DNA of 32,298 nt from Eubacterium sp. (GTDB lineage Bacteria > Bacillota_A > Clostridia > Lachnospirales > Lachnospiraceae), in the NCBI GenBank assembly GCA_023663915.1, contig JAMPGN010000017.1:1-32298 (forward strand), read 5' to 3'. The translations under genes and the position numbers were made by a program. The notes beneath the pieces are model-generated. The model saw only the letters and a list, made by a program, of their open reading frames with translations. It made no database searches and was not told the DNA's origin. This document shows, one piece after another, positions 7,970-16,691 of the stretch. How positions within the stretch are numbered: the stretch's first letter is position 1; every line of letters begins with the position of its first letter.

Positions 7970-8851
7970 CTAGACCTTCTCTTGGACTTTCTTGCCGAGA
8001 AGTCCCGTAGGTTTCACCAGAAGCACGATGATCAGGATACTAAATACGATCGCGTCGGAAAGCTGGGAAGAAATATACGCCTTGCTCAGATTTTCGATCA
8101 CGCCCAACAAAATGCCGCCGATAAAAGCACCGGGAATCGAACCGATCCCCCCGAATACCGCCGCCACGAAAGCCTTGATGCCCGGCATGGAACCGGTATA
8201 AGGAGTGAGCGCCGGATACGCGGAACATAAGAGCACGCCCGCGATAGCCGCCAGTGAAGAGCCGATGGCAAAAGTAATCGCGATCGTTCCGTTTACATTG
8301 ATACCCATAAGCTGTGCGGCTCCCTTATCCTCGGACACCGCCGTCATGGCACGTCCGATCTTGGTCTTTTTGACAAAAAGGGTAAGCCCCACCATAATAA
8401 CAATATTGACAATGACCGTCACAATCGTCACACTCTTGATGACAAGCTGACCGTCAAACAATTCCAGATTCGCAAAAGGCACAACATTGGTAAATGCCTT
8501 GGTATCCGAGCCAAACACGAGAAGCGCCACATTCTGCAGCAGGTAGCTTACACCGATCGCCGTAATCAGCACGGCAAGCGGGGACGCGCCGCGAAGCGGT
8601 CTGTAGGCAATCCGCTCAATGGTCACGCCAAGTACCGTACACGCCGCCATGGATATGATAATCGCCACGAGGGGATTCAATCCCATGCCGCTGACCGTCA
8701 CGAACACCACGTATCCGCCGATCATAATGACATCACCATGGGCAAAGTTCAGCATCTTGGCAATTCCGTACACCATGGTGTAGCCAAGCGCAATCAGCGC
8801 GTACACACTTCCTAAGCTTATTCCGTTTATCAAATGGGCTATAAAACTCAT
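7970..8851 (-). CDS. livH: Branched-chain amino acid ABC transporter permease LivH
   Basis: A 293-residue permease with about 8 membrane segments. It starts with INGISLGSVYALIALGYTMVYGIAKMLNFAHGDV, the family signature of LivH, and has the coupling-region sequence KIGRAMTAVSEDKGAAQLMGI and the C-terminal VFGGIGSIPGAFIGG. GAGGTG lies 5 nt upstream of the ATG. The gap to livK upstream is 228 nt and contains one copy of the palindromic repeat. The rest of that gap (8852-8992) shows no gene. Confidence 0.93.
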   Translation of the reverse strand: MSFIAHLINGISLGSVYALIALGYTMVYGIAKMLNFAHGDVIMIGGYVVFVTVSGMGLNPLVAIIISMAACTVLGVTIERIAYRPLRGASPLAVLITAIGVSYLLQNVALLVFGSDTKAFTNVVPFANLELFDGQLVIKSVTIVTVIVNIVIMVGLTLFVKKTKIGRAMTAVSEDKGAAQLMGINVNGTIAITFAIGSSLAAIAGVLLCSAYPALTPYTGSMPGIKAFVAAVFGGIGSIPGAFIGGILLGVIENLSKAYISSQLSDAIVFSILIIVLLVKPTGLLGKKVQEKV

Positions 8852-8992
8852 AGTTGCACCTCGGTTTCTCTATTGCATCGTTGTTGCATGTTTATTACAT
8901 GTTCTCAAATAGGTCGCCCGACAGAAATTGCCGCCAAGCTGGAGTATTGTGATATGTAAGATACACATCTGTTGTTGTCAAACATATTCGCA

Positions 8993-9079
8993 AGGAAGAA
9001 TCGTTCACGATTCTTCCAAACATGGTCTAGTTCTACTTAGGCACCGTATTCCGGTGCCTTAGCAGAACTCCATGTTTTT
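8993..9079. repeat. Composite palindromic repeat in livK-livH gap
   Basis: GGAAGAATCGTTCACGATTCTTCC (a self-complementary hairpin at 8994-9017) is followed by the long palindrome at 9021-9074. The latter is essentially identical to that in the livG-livF gap. It starts right after the livK stop. On the plus strand it is followed by seven T residues, on the minus strand only by TTT, so full termination inside the operon is not expected. A role in making livK more abundant than the membrane genes is plausible. Confidence 0.8.
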
Positions 9080-10360
9080 TTACATGGCTGTATAAGCGCC
9101 ATCCTTAATCACTACTGCCTTAGGAGCTTTGGTCGGCTCACCGGATGCATCCCATGTGATGCCAAGACCGGTCAGTCCGTCTACCTGAATCTCTGTCATG
9201 GCTGCTGATAATGCCGTGCAGATTTCCTCATTGGACATATCCGCCGTGATACCTGCCTTCTCCGCTGCCGCCTTGATGGTGTAGATCGCATCATAACCAT
9301 CCGCCGCGAACTGATTCGGGGTCTCACCGAATTTCTCATTGTATGTTGTGACAAACTTTACTGTCAGATCATCTGTCGCGTCTGCTGCGAAAGGAGTCAG
9401 AAGCATAACGCCCTCAGCAAGAGATGCGTCGAAATTCTCAACACCCAGGATACCGTCGAGACCGTCACATCCGAAGAACGCCACATCAAATCCCATGTCT
9501 GATGCCTGTTTTAAGATCAGCGCCGCCTCATTGTAGTAGATGGGGAGGAACACAAGATCTGCACCCGCATCTTTTGCCTGCTGCAGCTGCACAGAAAAGT
9601 CTGTCTTATTGTCCGCCGTAAATGCACCTGCCGTCACGATTTCAAAAGGCTGGTTTGCTGCTTCTGCCGCAAACGTTTCATAAATACCGGAAGAATATAC
9701 ATCGGAACTGTCATAGATTACCGCTACATTTGTTGCAAGGCTGTGCTCGCCAATGTACTGTGCAGATGCCGAGCCCTGATTAGGATCCGAGAAACATACA
9801 CGGAAAGAGTTCGGATTTGCAACACACTCTACCGCAGAACCCGAAGGTGTCAGCTGGAAGATATTGTCCTCTGCCGTCTTAGCCGATACTGCGATGGAAC
9901 ATGCGCTGGTAACGCAGCCGTCAAGTACCTGTAATCCCCAATCCTTCAACGTATTGTATGCGTTGACAGATTTCTCGGAATCTAACTCATCGTCCTGAAA
10001 GTTTAACTCAACCGTCATACCATTGATACCGCCTGCCGCATTAATCTCATCCACTGCGATCTGTGAACCGTTCATAGCCGCGATACCGTACACTGCTGCG
10101 CCTCCGGTCAACGGTCCGATGCCGCCGATCTTGAATGTGCCGCCTGCACCATCTGCCGCACCTGCATCATCCGCCGCTTCTGTATCTGCATTGTCCGCCG
10201 CTGTTTCATCTGCATTGTCTGCACCGGCGTCTTCTGCCGCTGCATCGTCTGTCGTTCCGGTAGATGCACTGCCGGAATCTGCGCCTGTGGAACCACAGCC
10301 CGCCAGCAAAGCAGCGGTCATAACTCCTGCAAGCACAAGGTTTAACATTCTTTTCTTCAT
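9080..10360 (-). CDS. livK: Branched-chain amino acid ABC transporter substrate-binding lipoprotein
   Basis: A 426-residue type I periplasmic-binding-fold protein. The N-terminus is a lipoprotein signal ending LLAGC (Cys at about residue 22), so it is anchored to the outer face of the membrane. An unusually long Ala/Asp/Glu-rich linker (about 25-72) follows. The mature domain begins FKIGGIGPLTGGAAVYG and contains the family features INAAGGINGM, AVIYDSSDVYSSGI and FAADGYDAIY. AAAGGAGGAG is 8 nt before the ATG. The first gene of the operon, it has its own strong promoter. The ligand is probably Leu/Ile/Val or related amino acids; family members bind other compounds too. Confidence 0.92.
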   Translation of the reverse strand: MKKRMLNLVLAGVMTAALLAGCGSTGADSGSASTGTTDDAAAEDAGADNADETAADNADTEAADDAGAADGAGGTFKIGGIGPLTGGAAVYGIAAMNGSQIAVDEINAAGGINGMTVELNFQDDELDSEKSVNAYNTLKDWGLQVLDGCVTSACSIAVSAKTAEDNIFQLTPSGSAVECVANPNSFRVCFSDPNQGSASAQYIGEHSLATNVAVIYDSSDVYSSGIYETFAAEAANQPFEIVTAGAFTADNKTDFSVQLQQAKDAGADLVFLPIYYNEAALILKQASDMGFDVAFFGCDGLDGILGVENFDASLAEGVMLLTPFAADATDDLTVKFVTTYNEKFGETPNQFAADGYDAIYTIKAAAEKAGITADMSNEEICTALSAAMTEIQVDGLTGLGITWDASGEPTKAPKAVVIKDGAYTAM

Positions 10361-10395
10361 AAATTTTCTCCTCCTTTTATTGACTAGAAAGATTC

Positions 10396-10429
10396 AAAAA
10401 AAGGACTCCTATATAATAATAAGAAGTCC
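10396..10429 (-). terminator. Terminator-like hairpin in livK leader (possible attenuator)
   Basis: On the minus strand GGACTTCT / AGGAGTCC (10429-10403, one G-U pair, 11-nt A/T loop) is followed by TTTTTTT (10402-10396). It lies about 10 nt after the expected transcription start and about 20 nt before the livK ribosome binding site. It therefore sits in the right place to limit entry into the operon, although the leader holds no obvious leader peptide. Confidence 0.6.
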
Positions 10430-10449
10430 CACCCTTGAAACTTAGAAAA

Positions 10450-10478
10450 ATCATAGTCAAATTCTACAATTTTGTCAA
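10450..10478 (-). promoter_or_regulatory. Strong sigma-A promoter of liv operon
   Basis: TTGACA (10478-10473), 17-nt spacer, TATGAT (10455-10450) on the minus strand. It is nearly consensus and places the start near 10443, about 80 nt before livK. Confidence 0.8.
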
Positions 10479-10558
10479 TAGTTTTTTGTTAATTTTCCTT
10501 TTTCCTTTAAATGCAAAAGAAATTTCTACCATTTCCAAGTAGAAATTTCCCTGCCCAT

Positions 10559-11080
10559 TCATCTGTATTTTCTAATTATTTTAGTTGATCGATCGCTTTC
10601 AAATACCCCTGCTACAATGTCTTTCTCATAATACTCTTTCTTTATACATGTAGTTGTATTCGACAAAGAATGACTCGCTATAAATGTAAATATATATTTG
10701 CATTTATCATTTTCTAGCGGGTATTTTGACGGGTCTATATCGAATGATAATCTAACAGCATAATCGGTATTATCTTTTTTACGCGTAAAGCGGTCAATGC
10801 TGATAAGAGGTGCCTTGGAAGGATTTATTTCGGTAACTGTATTAATACCGTCACCATGCATTTTACAATACACTAATCTATACTTTAAATCAGTGAGCAT
10901 TGCACTAGTATGATTTACAACTTTGATCCGGTATATAGCGTCACTCCCACCATCGTTCTCAACACAAATCTCATCCGATATTCTTATCTTTGGCTTAATC
11001 AGCATTAAAAAGAGCGCATAACAAAGTGATGCTATAATACCGGAAACCACACCAATAATGATACTGCTTCCAATCCCCAA
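10559..11080 (-). CDS. Hypothetical membrane-anchored protein, 173 aa
   Basis: One N-terminal membrane helix (about residues 3-27, GIGSSIIIGVVSGIIASLCYALFLMLI) precedes a soluble beta-rich domain. The domain contains the segments KPKIRISDEI, YRIKVVNHTSAMLTDLKYRL and YAVRLSFDID and ends in a basic tail. The start is a TTG at 11080 with AAGGGGGAG 6 nt upstream; no in-frame ATG fits better. I do not recognise the family. The segment IYRIKVVNHT suggests an immunoglobulin-like strand pattern, but this is a weak guess. The gene stands alone between the liv promoter and the amylase gene. Confidence 0.7.
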   Translation of the reverse strand: MGIGSSIIIGVVSGIIASLCYALFLMLIKPKIRISDEICVENDGGSDAIYRIKVVNHTSAMLTDLKYRLVYCKMHGDGINTVTEINPSKAPLISIDRFTRKKDNTDYAVRLSFDIDPSKYPLENDKCKYIFTFIASHSLSNTTTCIKKEYYEKDIVAGVFESDRSTKIIRKYR

Positions 11081-11130
11081 CGGCGTCTCCCCCTTTTCTT
11101 TAGTACAATCAAACGTTCAAACTGCCAAGC

Positions 11131-11154
11131 CTAATGATTGATTTCTCCTCTCAT
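11131..11154 (-). other. Possible 7-codon upstream ORF
   Basis: On the minus strand AAAGGAG, 6 nt spacing, then ATG AGA GGA GAA ATC AAT CAT TAG. The ribosome binding site is better than that of the 173-aa gene 50 nt downstream, so this may be a translated leader. There is no further support. The rest of the 251-nt gap holds only a small palindrome, TAGTTT-ATAC-AAACTA (11276-11291). Confidence 0.2.
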
Positions 11155-11331
11155 TTTGACTCCTTTCCGGCTCACATAAAGCCACCCTGCTTGTAATAAT
11201 ATTATATCATATTTTTACAAAACGTACGCATAAACAATGTAAAGAAAATATTATTTTCCTACATGTACGCTAATTATAGTTTATACAAACTAAAATGTCA
11301 AACGAAATCCCTAAAAATTCCAGATGCCCTG

Positions 11332-12642
11332 CTACCTCTCCATCTTCCAGAAAAACGCGCTATACGGGGGCAGTTCGCTTCCGCCGCCGAAATCGTGCGG
11401 CTTTCCGCTGATCAAATCCTCCGCCATACCGCATCCGGCGTCAAAATGCGCCGTGTAGCTCTCACTGTCCGCATTAATTGCCACAAGCACCCTCTCATCG
11501 TCGCACTTGCGCTCAAAAATGCACTGCTTATTCGTCAAAACCACGGAACGGAAATTGCCGTAATTTAATGCCTTAGATTCCTTCTTCGCCTTGGCAAGCT
11601 TCTCAATCCACTCACACAGATCATTCCACTCCGGCTGCTCGAAACATGCGCGCAGCGCCGGATCGCCCTCGCTCTTATTGGCTTTCGCGCCCCACTCACT
11701 GCCATAGTACACGCAAGGGATTCCCGGCATACCGAAACAGATCGCGTAGATGAGCGGCAGATGTTTCTCATTCGTCAAAATGCTGGCAACCCTTGTCACA
11801 TCATGGTTGTCCACAAAAGAAAACATGTGCTTGCCTTTGTACAAGGTCCAGTTTTCAGGACCAAACTGGCGCATTAAGGAATGGTTGATCTCAAACATGT
11901 TCATGCTGTTAAAACTGGAAAATAACCCCTTATAACATTCATAATTTGTAGCGGAATGAAGCATCTGCTCATTGACCATCTGGTTATAATCGCCGTGCAG
12001 CATCTCCCCCAGCAAATAGAAATCCGCTTTCAGACTATCCGTGAATCCCCGCAATCTTCTGACAAAGTCATGGTCTAAACAATATGCCACGTCCAGACGC
12101 AGACCGTCAATGTCAAACTCTTCCACCCAGCCCTTAATGCTGTCAAAAATATGGTTGATTACATCTTCGTGGCGCAGATTGATCTTCACAAGATCGTAAT
12201 GCCCCTCCCATCCCTCGTACCACAGACCATCGTTATAGTTGGAATTGCCGCCGAGATTAATGTTGAACCAGCTTAAGTACGGAGAGTTCTCACGATTCCT
12301 CAAAACATCCTGAAATGCCCAGAATCCTCTGCCCACATGATTAAAGACTCCGTCCAGCATTACCTTGATACCGTTGTCATGCAGATTCTTACATACTTCC
12401 TTGAAGTCCTCGTTCGTCCCCAGCCTGCAGTCAACCTTACGGTAATCCCTCGTATTGTAGCCATGCGTATCCGACTCAAACACAGGAGAAAAATAGACCG
12501 CATTGATCCCAAGCTTCTTCATATGGGGAATCCAGTCGTTTACTTTCAAGATACGATGTTCAAGTTGTCCGTCATTCTCAAAAGGCGCGCCACAAAATCC
12601 CAAAGGATAAATCTGATAAAAAACACTTTCATAAGCCCACAT
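11332..12642 (-). CDS. GH13 alpha-amylase family glycoside hydrolase (cytoplasmic)
   Basis: A 436-residue enzyme without signal peptide, so it should act inside the cell on imported malto-oligosaccharides. The four GH13 conserved regions are present: DGVFNH (97-102), GLRLDVA with nucleophile D184, LLGEML with acid/base E213, and FVDNHDVTR with the transition-state Asp D281. The (beta/alpha)8 barrel starts almost at residue 1 (SVFYQIYPLGFCG). A short C-terminal beta domain follows from about 365. There is no N-terminal domain of the neopullulanase type, and the subfamily is not decided here. AGAGGAG is 8 nt before the ATG. The gene is monocistronic with its own promoter. Confidence 0.9.
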   Translation of the reverse strand: MWAYESVFYQIYPLGFCGAPFENDGQLEHRILKVNDWIPHMKKLGINAVYFSPVFESDTHGYNTRDYRKVDCRLGTNEDFKEVCKNLHDNGIKVMLDGVFNHVGRGFWAFQDVLRNRENSPYLSWFNINLGGNSNYNDGLWYEGWEGHYDLVKINLRHEDVINHIFDSIKGWVEEFDIDGLRLDVAYCLDHDFVRRLRGFTDSLKADFYLLGEMLHGDYNQMVNEQMLHSATNYECYKGLFSSFNSMNMFEINHSLMRQFGPENWTLYKGKHMFSFVDNHDVTRVASILTNEKHLPLIYAICFGMPGIPCVYYGSEWGAKANKSEGDPALRACFEQPEWNDLCEWIEKLAKAKKESKALNYGNFRSVVLTNKQCIFERKCDDERVLVAINADSESYTAHFDAGCGMAEDLISGKPHDFGGGSELPPYSAFFWKMER

Positions 12643-12705
12643 AATATGTACTCCTCTTCTTTATACACATGAATTTTCATGTCATTTTACTTTTTCATAT
12701 TTTCT

Positions 12706-12734
12706 ATTCTATCACCGTTATGCACAATTTGCAA
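12706..12734 (-). promoter_or_regulatory. Promoter of amylase gene
   Basis: TTGCAA (12734-12729), 17-nt spacer, TAGAAT (12711-12706) on the minus strand. The start would be near 12699, about 57 nt before the ATG. Confidence 0.55.
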
Positions 12735-12794
12735 AACACGTTTTTATTGACCGAATGAGTATTATTTTTTGTAAACTAAAATCCGTTTCTCGAC

Positions 12795-12878
12795 TTTTCC
12801 ACAGGTTTTTATCCCTTTTTTTATAAAAACCTATGGAAAACGCCAAAGAAATCCCCAATTTCCACAGAGTTATCCACA
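12795..12878. promoter_or_regulatory. DnaA-box-like cluster with an 18-bp inverted repeat
   Basis: A long inverted repeat pairs 12795-12812 (TTTTCCACAGGTTTTTAT) with 12823-12840, 17 of 18 positions matching, around a 10-nt C/T loop. Each arm carries a TTTTCCACA- or TTTTCCATA-like box. A further TTTCCACAG is at 12860-12868 and a perfect DnaA box TTATCCACA at 12870-12878. It lies between the divergent amylase and nfo genes, upstream of the amylase promoter. The rest of this 500-nt gap holds repeated TTTTTGTCAA tracts and a TATAAT near 13009 that may serve nfo. Confidence 0.45.
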
Positions 12879-13078
12879 TTGACATTTATGTCATATTATG
12901 GTGACTCCACTTCCATTTTTGTCAAAAAAGAGATGTCATATTCGGAATATTCTATCATTTTTTGTCAATTTTCTTTTTTTCCCTAATGAAAGTTGTCAAA
13001 AAATGTTGTATAATACTTTTTGACTTAGTCAGTACATTTTGTAGCTTGACGCTGTAAGTCAATCAATATTTTGTACAA

Positions 13079-13116
13079 AAACGAGCTGCGCTCGTTTATG
13101 AGATTCGCGTCGCGAA
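13079..13116. repeat. Pair of short palindromes before nfo (REP-like)
   Basis: AAACGAGC-TGC-GCTCGTTT (13079-13097) and TTCGCG-T-CGCGAA (13104-13116) stand 28-65 nt before the nfo start. The core ATTCGCGTCGCGAA resembles palindromes at 20203-20216 and 25317-25330, each also shortly upstream of a gene. Confidence 0.5.
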
Positions 13117-13143
13117 CCCGAAAACATCTGAAAGGAGTATATT

Positions 13144-14007
13144 ATGCAGCCCAAATTAGGTTCCCATGTCGGAATGAGCGGCAAGGGGATGATGCTCAAT
13201 TCCGTAAAAGAAGCAATTTCCTACGATGCCGATACATTCATGTTATACACAGGCGCACCGCAGAATACCAAGCGAAAAGATATCTCCGAACTGAATATCG
13301 ATGCCGCGTGGGAGTGTATGCGCACCCATAATATGGAAGATTTCGTGGTTCACGCCCCCTATATCATCAATCTTGCCAATACAGTCAATCCTTCCACTTA
13401 TGAGATTGCCGTGGAATTTCTCGCTCTGGAGATTGAGCGCACGATCGCCATGGGTTCCCATATCCTGATCCTGCATCCCGGTTCGCATGTGGGCGCAGGT
13501 GTGGATGCGGGTATTGACCGGATTGCTCAAGGGCTGAATGAAGTGCTGACGAAAGACCAGGAATGCTCCATCGCATTGGAGACCATGGCAGGGAAAGGCT
13601 CTGAGATCGGGCGTAGTTTCGAGGAGCTTGCCGCGATCTATGACAAAGTCACCTACAGCGACAAACTGCGCGTCTGCATGGACACCTGCCACTTAAACGA
13701 CGCCGGCTACGATATTGTGCATGACTTCGACGGAGTCATTGACCGATTTGATCAGTTGATCGGGAAAGACCAGATTGCGCTATTTCACATTAATGATAGC
13801 AAGAACGAACGCGGCGCGGGCAAAGACCGGCACGCCAACATTGGAGAAGGTACGATCGGAATAAAAGCTCTGCGCTATATTGTCCATCACCCCGACTTCA
13901 TCAGTCTGCCTAAGATACTGGAAACACCCTATATTCCCTCATTGACTGAACCGGACAAGAAAGTTGCGCCTTACAAAGAGGAGATCGCGCTGCTGCGGCA
14001 ATCATAA
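13144..14007 (+). CDS. nfo: Deoxyribonuclease IV (AP endonuclease, Nfo)
   Basis: A 287-residue TIM-barrel endonuclease that cuts 5' to abasic sites in base excision repair, using three metal ions. Family blocks in order are [10 protein letters not shown] (near residue 6), [47 protein letters not shown], and [26 protein letters not shown] (about 218-243). The metal-binding His, Glu and Asp residues are all visible. AAAGGAG is 6 nt before the ATG, and the length is normal for the family. It is transcribed alone, divergent from the amylase gene, and ends in a terminator facing the helicase gene. Confidence 0.96.
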   Translation: MQPKLGSHVGMSGKGMMLNSVKEAISYDADTFMLYTGAPQNTKRKDISELNIDAAWECMRTHNMEDFVVHAPYIINLANTVNPSTYEIAVEFLALEIERTIAMGSHILILHPGSHVGAGVDAGIDRIAQGLNEVLTKDQECSIALETMAGKGSEIGRSFEELAAIYDKVTYSDKLRVCMDTCHLNDAGYDIVHDFDGVIDRFDQLIGKDQIALFHINDSKNERGAGKDRHANIGEGTIGIKALRYIVHHPDFISLPKILETPYIPSLTEPDKKVAPYKEEIALLRQS

Positions 14008-14026
14008 ACCATCTATATAATTCTTT

Positions 14027-14061
14027 CTGCTGCCCGTCCGCCAAAAAGCAGGCGGCAGCAG
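14027..14061 (+). terminator. Hairpin between convergent nfo and helicase genes
   Basis: CTGCTG-(CCCGT)-CCGCC pairs with GGCGGCAGCAG around a short A-rich loop, followed by TTTCACGCTTTT on the plus strand. It is located 20 nt after nfo and 30 nt after the end of the convergent helicase gene, so it probably serves both. Confidence 0.6.
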
Positions 14062-14089
14062 TTTCACGCTTTTCCTATACCTGCTGTTC

Positions 14090-16594
14090 TCACAGCCATT
14101 CATCCCAGAAACGTTCAATACGATGACCTATGCGGTCAACAGTAACGACCTCACAATTGTGCCACTCTCTGGGAAACAATCTCTGATAGGCAGGCGTCAG
14201 AAACCGCTCATCCAAAAGCGCAACGATGCCAAAATCGTCCACGGTACGGATAACCCTTCCCGCCGCCTGCAATACTTTATTCATGCCAGGATAGCGATAG
14301 GCATAGTCAAAGCCGTTCTCGCCCCACCCGTCAAAATATTGTTTCAGCAGTTCTCTCTCATTACATACCTGTGGAAGTCCCGTCCCGATAATAACTGCCC
14401 CAATCAGACTATCATTCTTCAAATCGATTCCCTCACTGAAGATGCCGCCCATCACGCAGAATCCTAACAGACTCCGCTCCTCTTCCATCTCGATCTCCAT
14501 TTGAATCAGTGCATTTAAATCACAGTCTTCATTGCCGATAAATCTGCTTAAGAACGCTTCCCTTGCCTGCTCGTTCATATAATCTTCCTGCACGATGCAT
14601 TCCACCGATTCATCCGCATTAAAATAATGCATGTAGATATCGTATGTCCGCCGCAGAAAAGCATGTGACGGAAAGAACAGCATATAATTGCCATGCCTTC
14701 TCTGCACCACCTCATGAATATAAGAAGCGATCCGATAATATTCCTCATCGCTCCTGCGCGTATATTTACTGGTCACATCGCTGCCAATGTAGATTCCCAT
14801 CTTTTCCGGACGAAAAACAGACTTTGCGTACACCTCATAGTCCCCCTCGTCCGCTCCGAGAAGTCTCTTATAATATTGTATCGGCAGAAGCGTTGCTGAA
14901 AAAAGAATCGTGCTTCTGCCCCGCATCATGCACTCCCTTAAGTTTTTCGCCGGATTGACACAGAAAAGCTTCAAGATAAAACTCCCATCCGACTCCATCT
15001 CCGAGTATGTCACATAGTTCTCATCAACCAGCTCGTACATTTCCAGAAAATGCGATACTTCGAAATAAAATTCCAGTATATCCTTCCGTACCGGGCTGTC
15101 CTCGTGGTCTTCCAGATAATCCTCGATCGCCGCGCTAAGCCTTGTGAGCGCACGCACGAAAGGATCGATGAACTCCTCCACCTTATAATTCTCACACTCT
15201 CTTTTCAAAGCAAGCAGTTCCTTATTACATTTATCCAGATTCTTGGCGATTCGCTCATCGTACACTTTAACCGTCCTTTTTAACTCCAAGAAATCCTCTT
15301 TGCGCAGTACTGCGCTGTACATATCTCTGCCGCGCTCCACCAGATTATGCGCCTCGTCGATCAGAAAAATATATTCCCCACGAATCCCTTCCGCAAAAAA
15401 TCTTCTCAGATACACATGCGGATCAAATACATAATTGTAATCACAGATGACCGCATCGGAGAACAGACTCATATCCAGACACATCTCAAAAGGGCACACC
15501 CTGTACTTTTGTGCATATTCCTCAATCTTATCCCGGCTGTACACATCCTCATGCGTGAGCAAATCGTACATCGCATCATTGATTCTGTCATAGTGCCCTT
15601 TCGCATAAGGGCAATATTCAGGATTGCATTCGGTCTCCTCCATAAAACACACCTTATCTTTTGCCGTCAGTATAACGCTCTTGAACTTCAATCCATGTTC
15701 CCGCAACAGCGAAAAGGTATTTTCGGCTACCGTGCGGGTAATCGTTTTGGCTGTCAGATAAAAAATCTTTTCACCCATCCCCTCTCCCATAGCCTTTACC
15801 GCCGGGAAAACCGTGGAGATCGTCTTGCCTACTCCCGTGGGAGCCTCGATAAAAAGTTTCCGTTTATGATAAATCGTCTGGTAGACGTAAGTCACCAGGT
15901 CCTTTTGTCCCTCTCTGTATGTAAAAGGAAATTGGAGCTTCTTGATGGAATCTTGTCTTACCTTCTGCCATGCAAAAGAATAGTCCGCCCACTTGCGATA
16001 TTGTTCCATCACTCCCATGAACCATTCCCGCAATTCTTCAAAAGTAAAATCATAATGGAAATATCGTATTTCTTCCGTCTCTATATGACAGTATGTCATG
16101 CGGACGCGAATCTCCCGTAAGGCATTTTGCTGTGCATAGATGTAAGCATAGCACTTTGCCTGTGCCAGATGCACGGGTACGGCATCCTTCATTTTCTTAA
16201 TATCGCGGAAAACTCCCTTGATCTCGTCTATGGTAACTGTGACTTTCTGTACTTCCTGTTCTTGGTACTGCTTTGCCGGCGCAAATAGATCCACCTCTCC
16301 CTTCCGATCCGGTTCTTCTACAATCTGCAGAACCGGCTCCAATGCATCCTCTGCTGCCTGCGTAATGATACCGTCAGCACGCCCCTCCACGATGATCTCA
16401 TATTCTCCCGCATCGTAAACATACTTAAGTCCCACTTCCGCCTGGTACTCCGCCCCCATACGCCGCTGTATCATGCGATGAATCCGACTGCCCTCCTGCA
16501 TCGCATTTTCCGGGGACGCCGATCTTCGATTGTCAATATCGCCGGAGCGCAGAACAAACTCCACAAGACTCCTGACGGAAATACGAATTTCCAT
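14090..16594 (-). CDS. XPD/DinG-type Fe-S helicase fused to Cas4-like PD-(D/E)XK nuclease domain
   Basis: An 834-residue DNA repair enzyme. Residues 1-210 look like a RecB/Cas4-type nuclease: EGSRIH with a conserved His, GRADGI (Asp, about 70), IDEIKG (E-x-K, about 120) and HLAQAKCYAY (about 140). The remainder is a superfamily 2 DEAD_2 helicase. Walker A is APTGVGKT (about 250) and the DEAH box is FLIDEAHNL (about 409). A cysteine group between them (about 313-370, including CNPEYC and CPFEMC) is expected to bind an iron-sulfur cluster as in XPD. C-terminal motifs are LFSATL, GIFSEGIDL and QAAGRVIRT. The start at 16594 (MEIRISVRSL) follows AGGA at 8 nt; the open frame reaches 16681. Probable function: 5'-3' unwinding coupled to cleavage in repair. 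Confidence 0.88.
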   Translation of the reverse strand: MEIRISVRSLVEFVLRSGDIDNRRSASPENAMQEGSRIHRMIQRRMGAEYQAEVGLKYVYDAGEYEIIVEGRADGIITQAAEDALEPVLQIVEEPDRKGEVDLFAPAKQYQEQEVQKVTVTIDEIKGVFRDIKKMKDAVPVHLAQAKCYAYIYAQQNALREIRVRMTYCHIETEEIRYFHYDFTFEELREWFMGVMEQYRKWADYSFAWQKVRQDSIKKLQFPFTYREGQKDLVTYVYQTIYHKRKLFIEAPTGVGKTISTVFPAVKAMGEGMGEKIFYLTAKTITRTVAENTFSLLREHGLKFKSVILTAKDKVCFMEETECNPEYCPYAKGHYDRINDAMYDLLTHEDVYSRDKIEEYAQKYRVCPFEMCLDMSLFSDAVICDYNYVFDPHVYLRRFFAEGIRGEYIFLIDEAHNLVERGRDMYSAVLRKEDFLELKRTVKVYDERIAKNLDKCNKELLALKRECENYKVEEFIDPFVRALTRLSAAIEDYLEDHEDSPVRKDILEFYFEVSHFLEMYELVDENYVTYSEMESDGSFILKLFCVNPAKNLRECMMRGRSTILFSATLLPIQYYKRLLGADEGDYEVYAKSVFRPEKMGIYIGSDVTSKYTRRSDEEYYRIASYIHEVVQRRHGNYMLFFPSHAFLRRTYDIYMHYFNADESVECIVQEDYMNEQAREAFLSRFIGNEDCDLNALIQMEIEMEEERSLLGFCVMGGIFSEGIDLKNDSLIGAVIIGTGLPQVCNERELLKQYFDGWGENGFDYAYRYPGMNKVLQAAGRVIRTVDDFGIVALLDERFLTPAYQRLFPREWHNCEVVTVDRIGHRIERFWDEWL

Positions 16595-16691
16595 ACTTCT
16601 TTTCCTATCCTCTATACGGCATTCCATACCGTTCCATTTGGATCGTTTTGTCGCAGAGGTCAACAAATCCATCCTCGGCAAGCATCAGATA

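Noticed and set aside
10023..10445. Plus-strand Ala/Ser-rich open frame
   Set aside because: Mirror image of the low-complexity Ala/Asp linker of the substrate-binding lipoprotein; the lipoprotein on the other strand is clearly real.
12795..12878. Chromosomal or plasmid replication origin
   Set aside because: Only one perfect DnaA box and no replication genes nearby; recorded as a regulatory cluster instead.
15347..16120. 257-codon plus-strand frame inside the helicase gene
   Set aside because: Antisense shadow; the minus-strand frame carries Walker A, DEAH and cysteine motifs.
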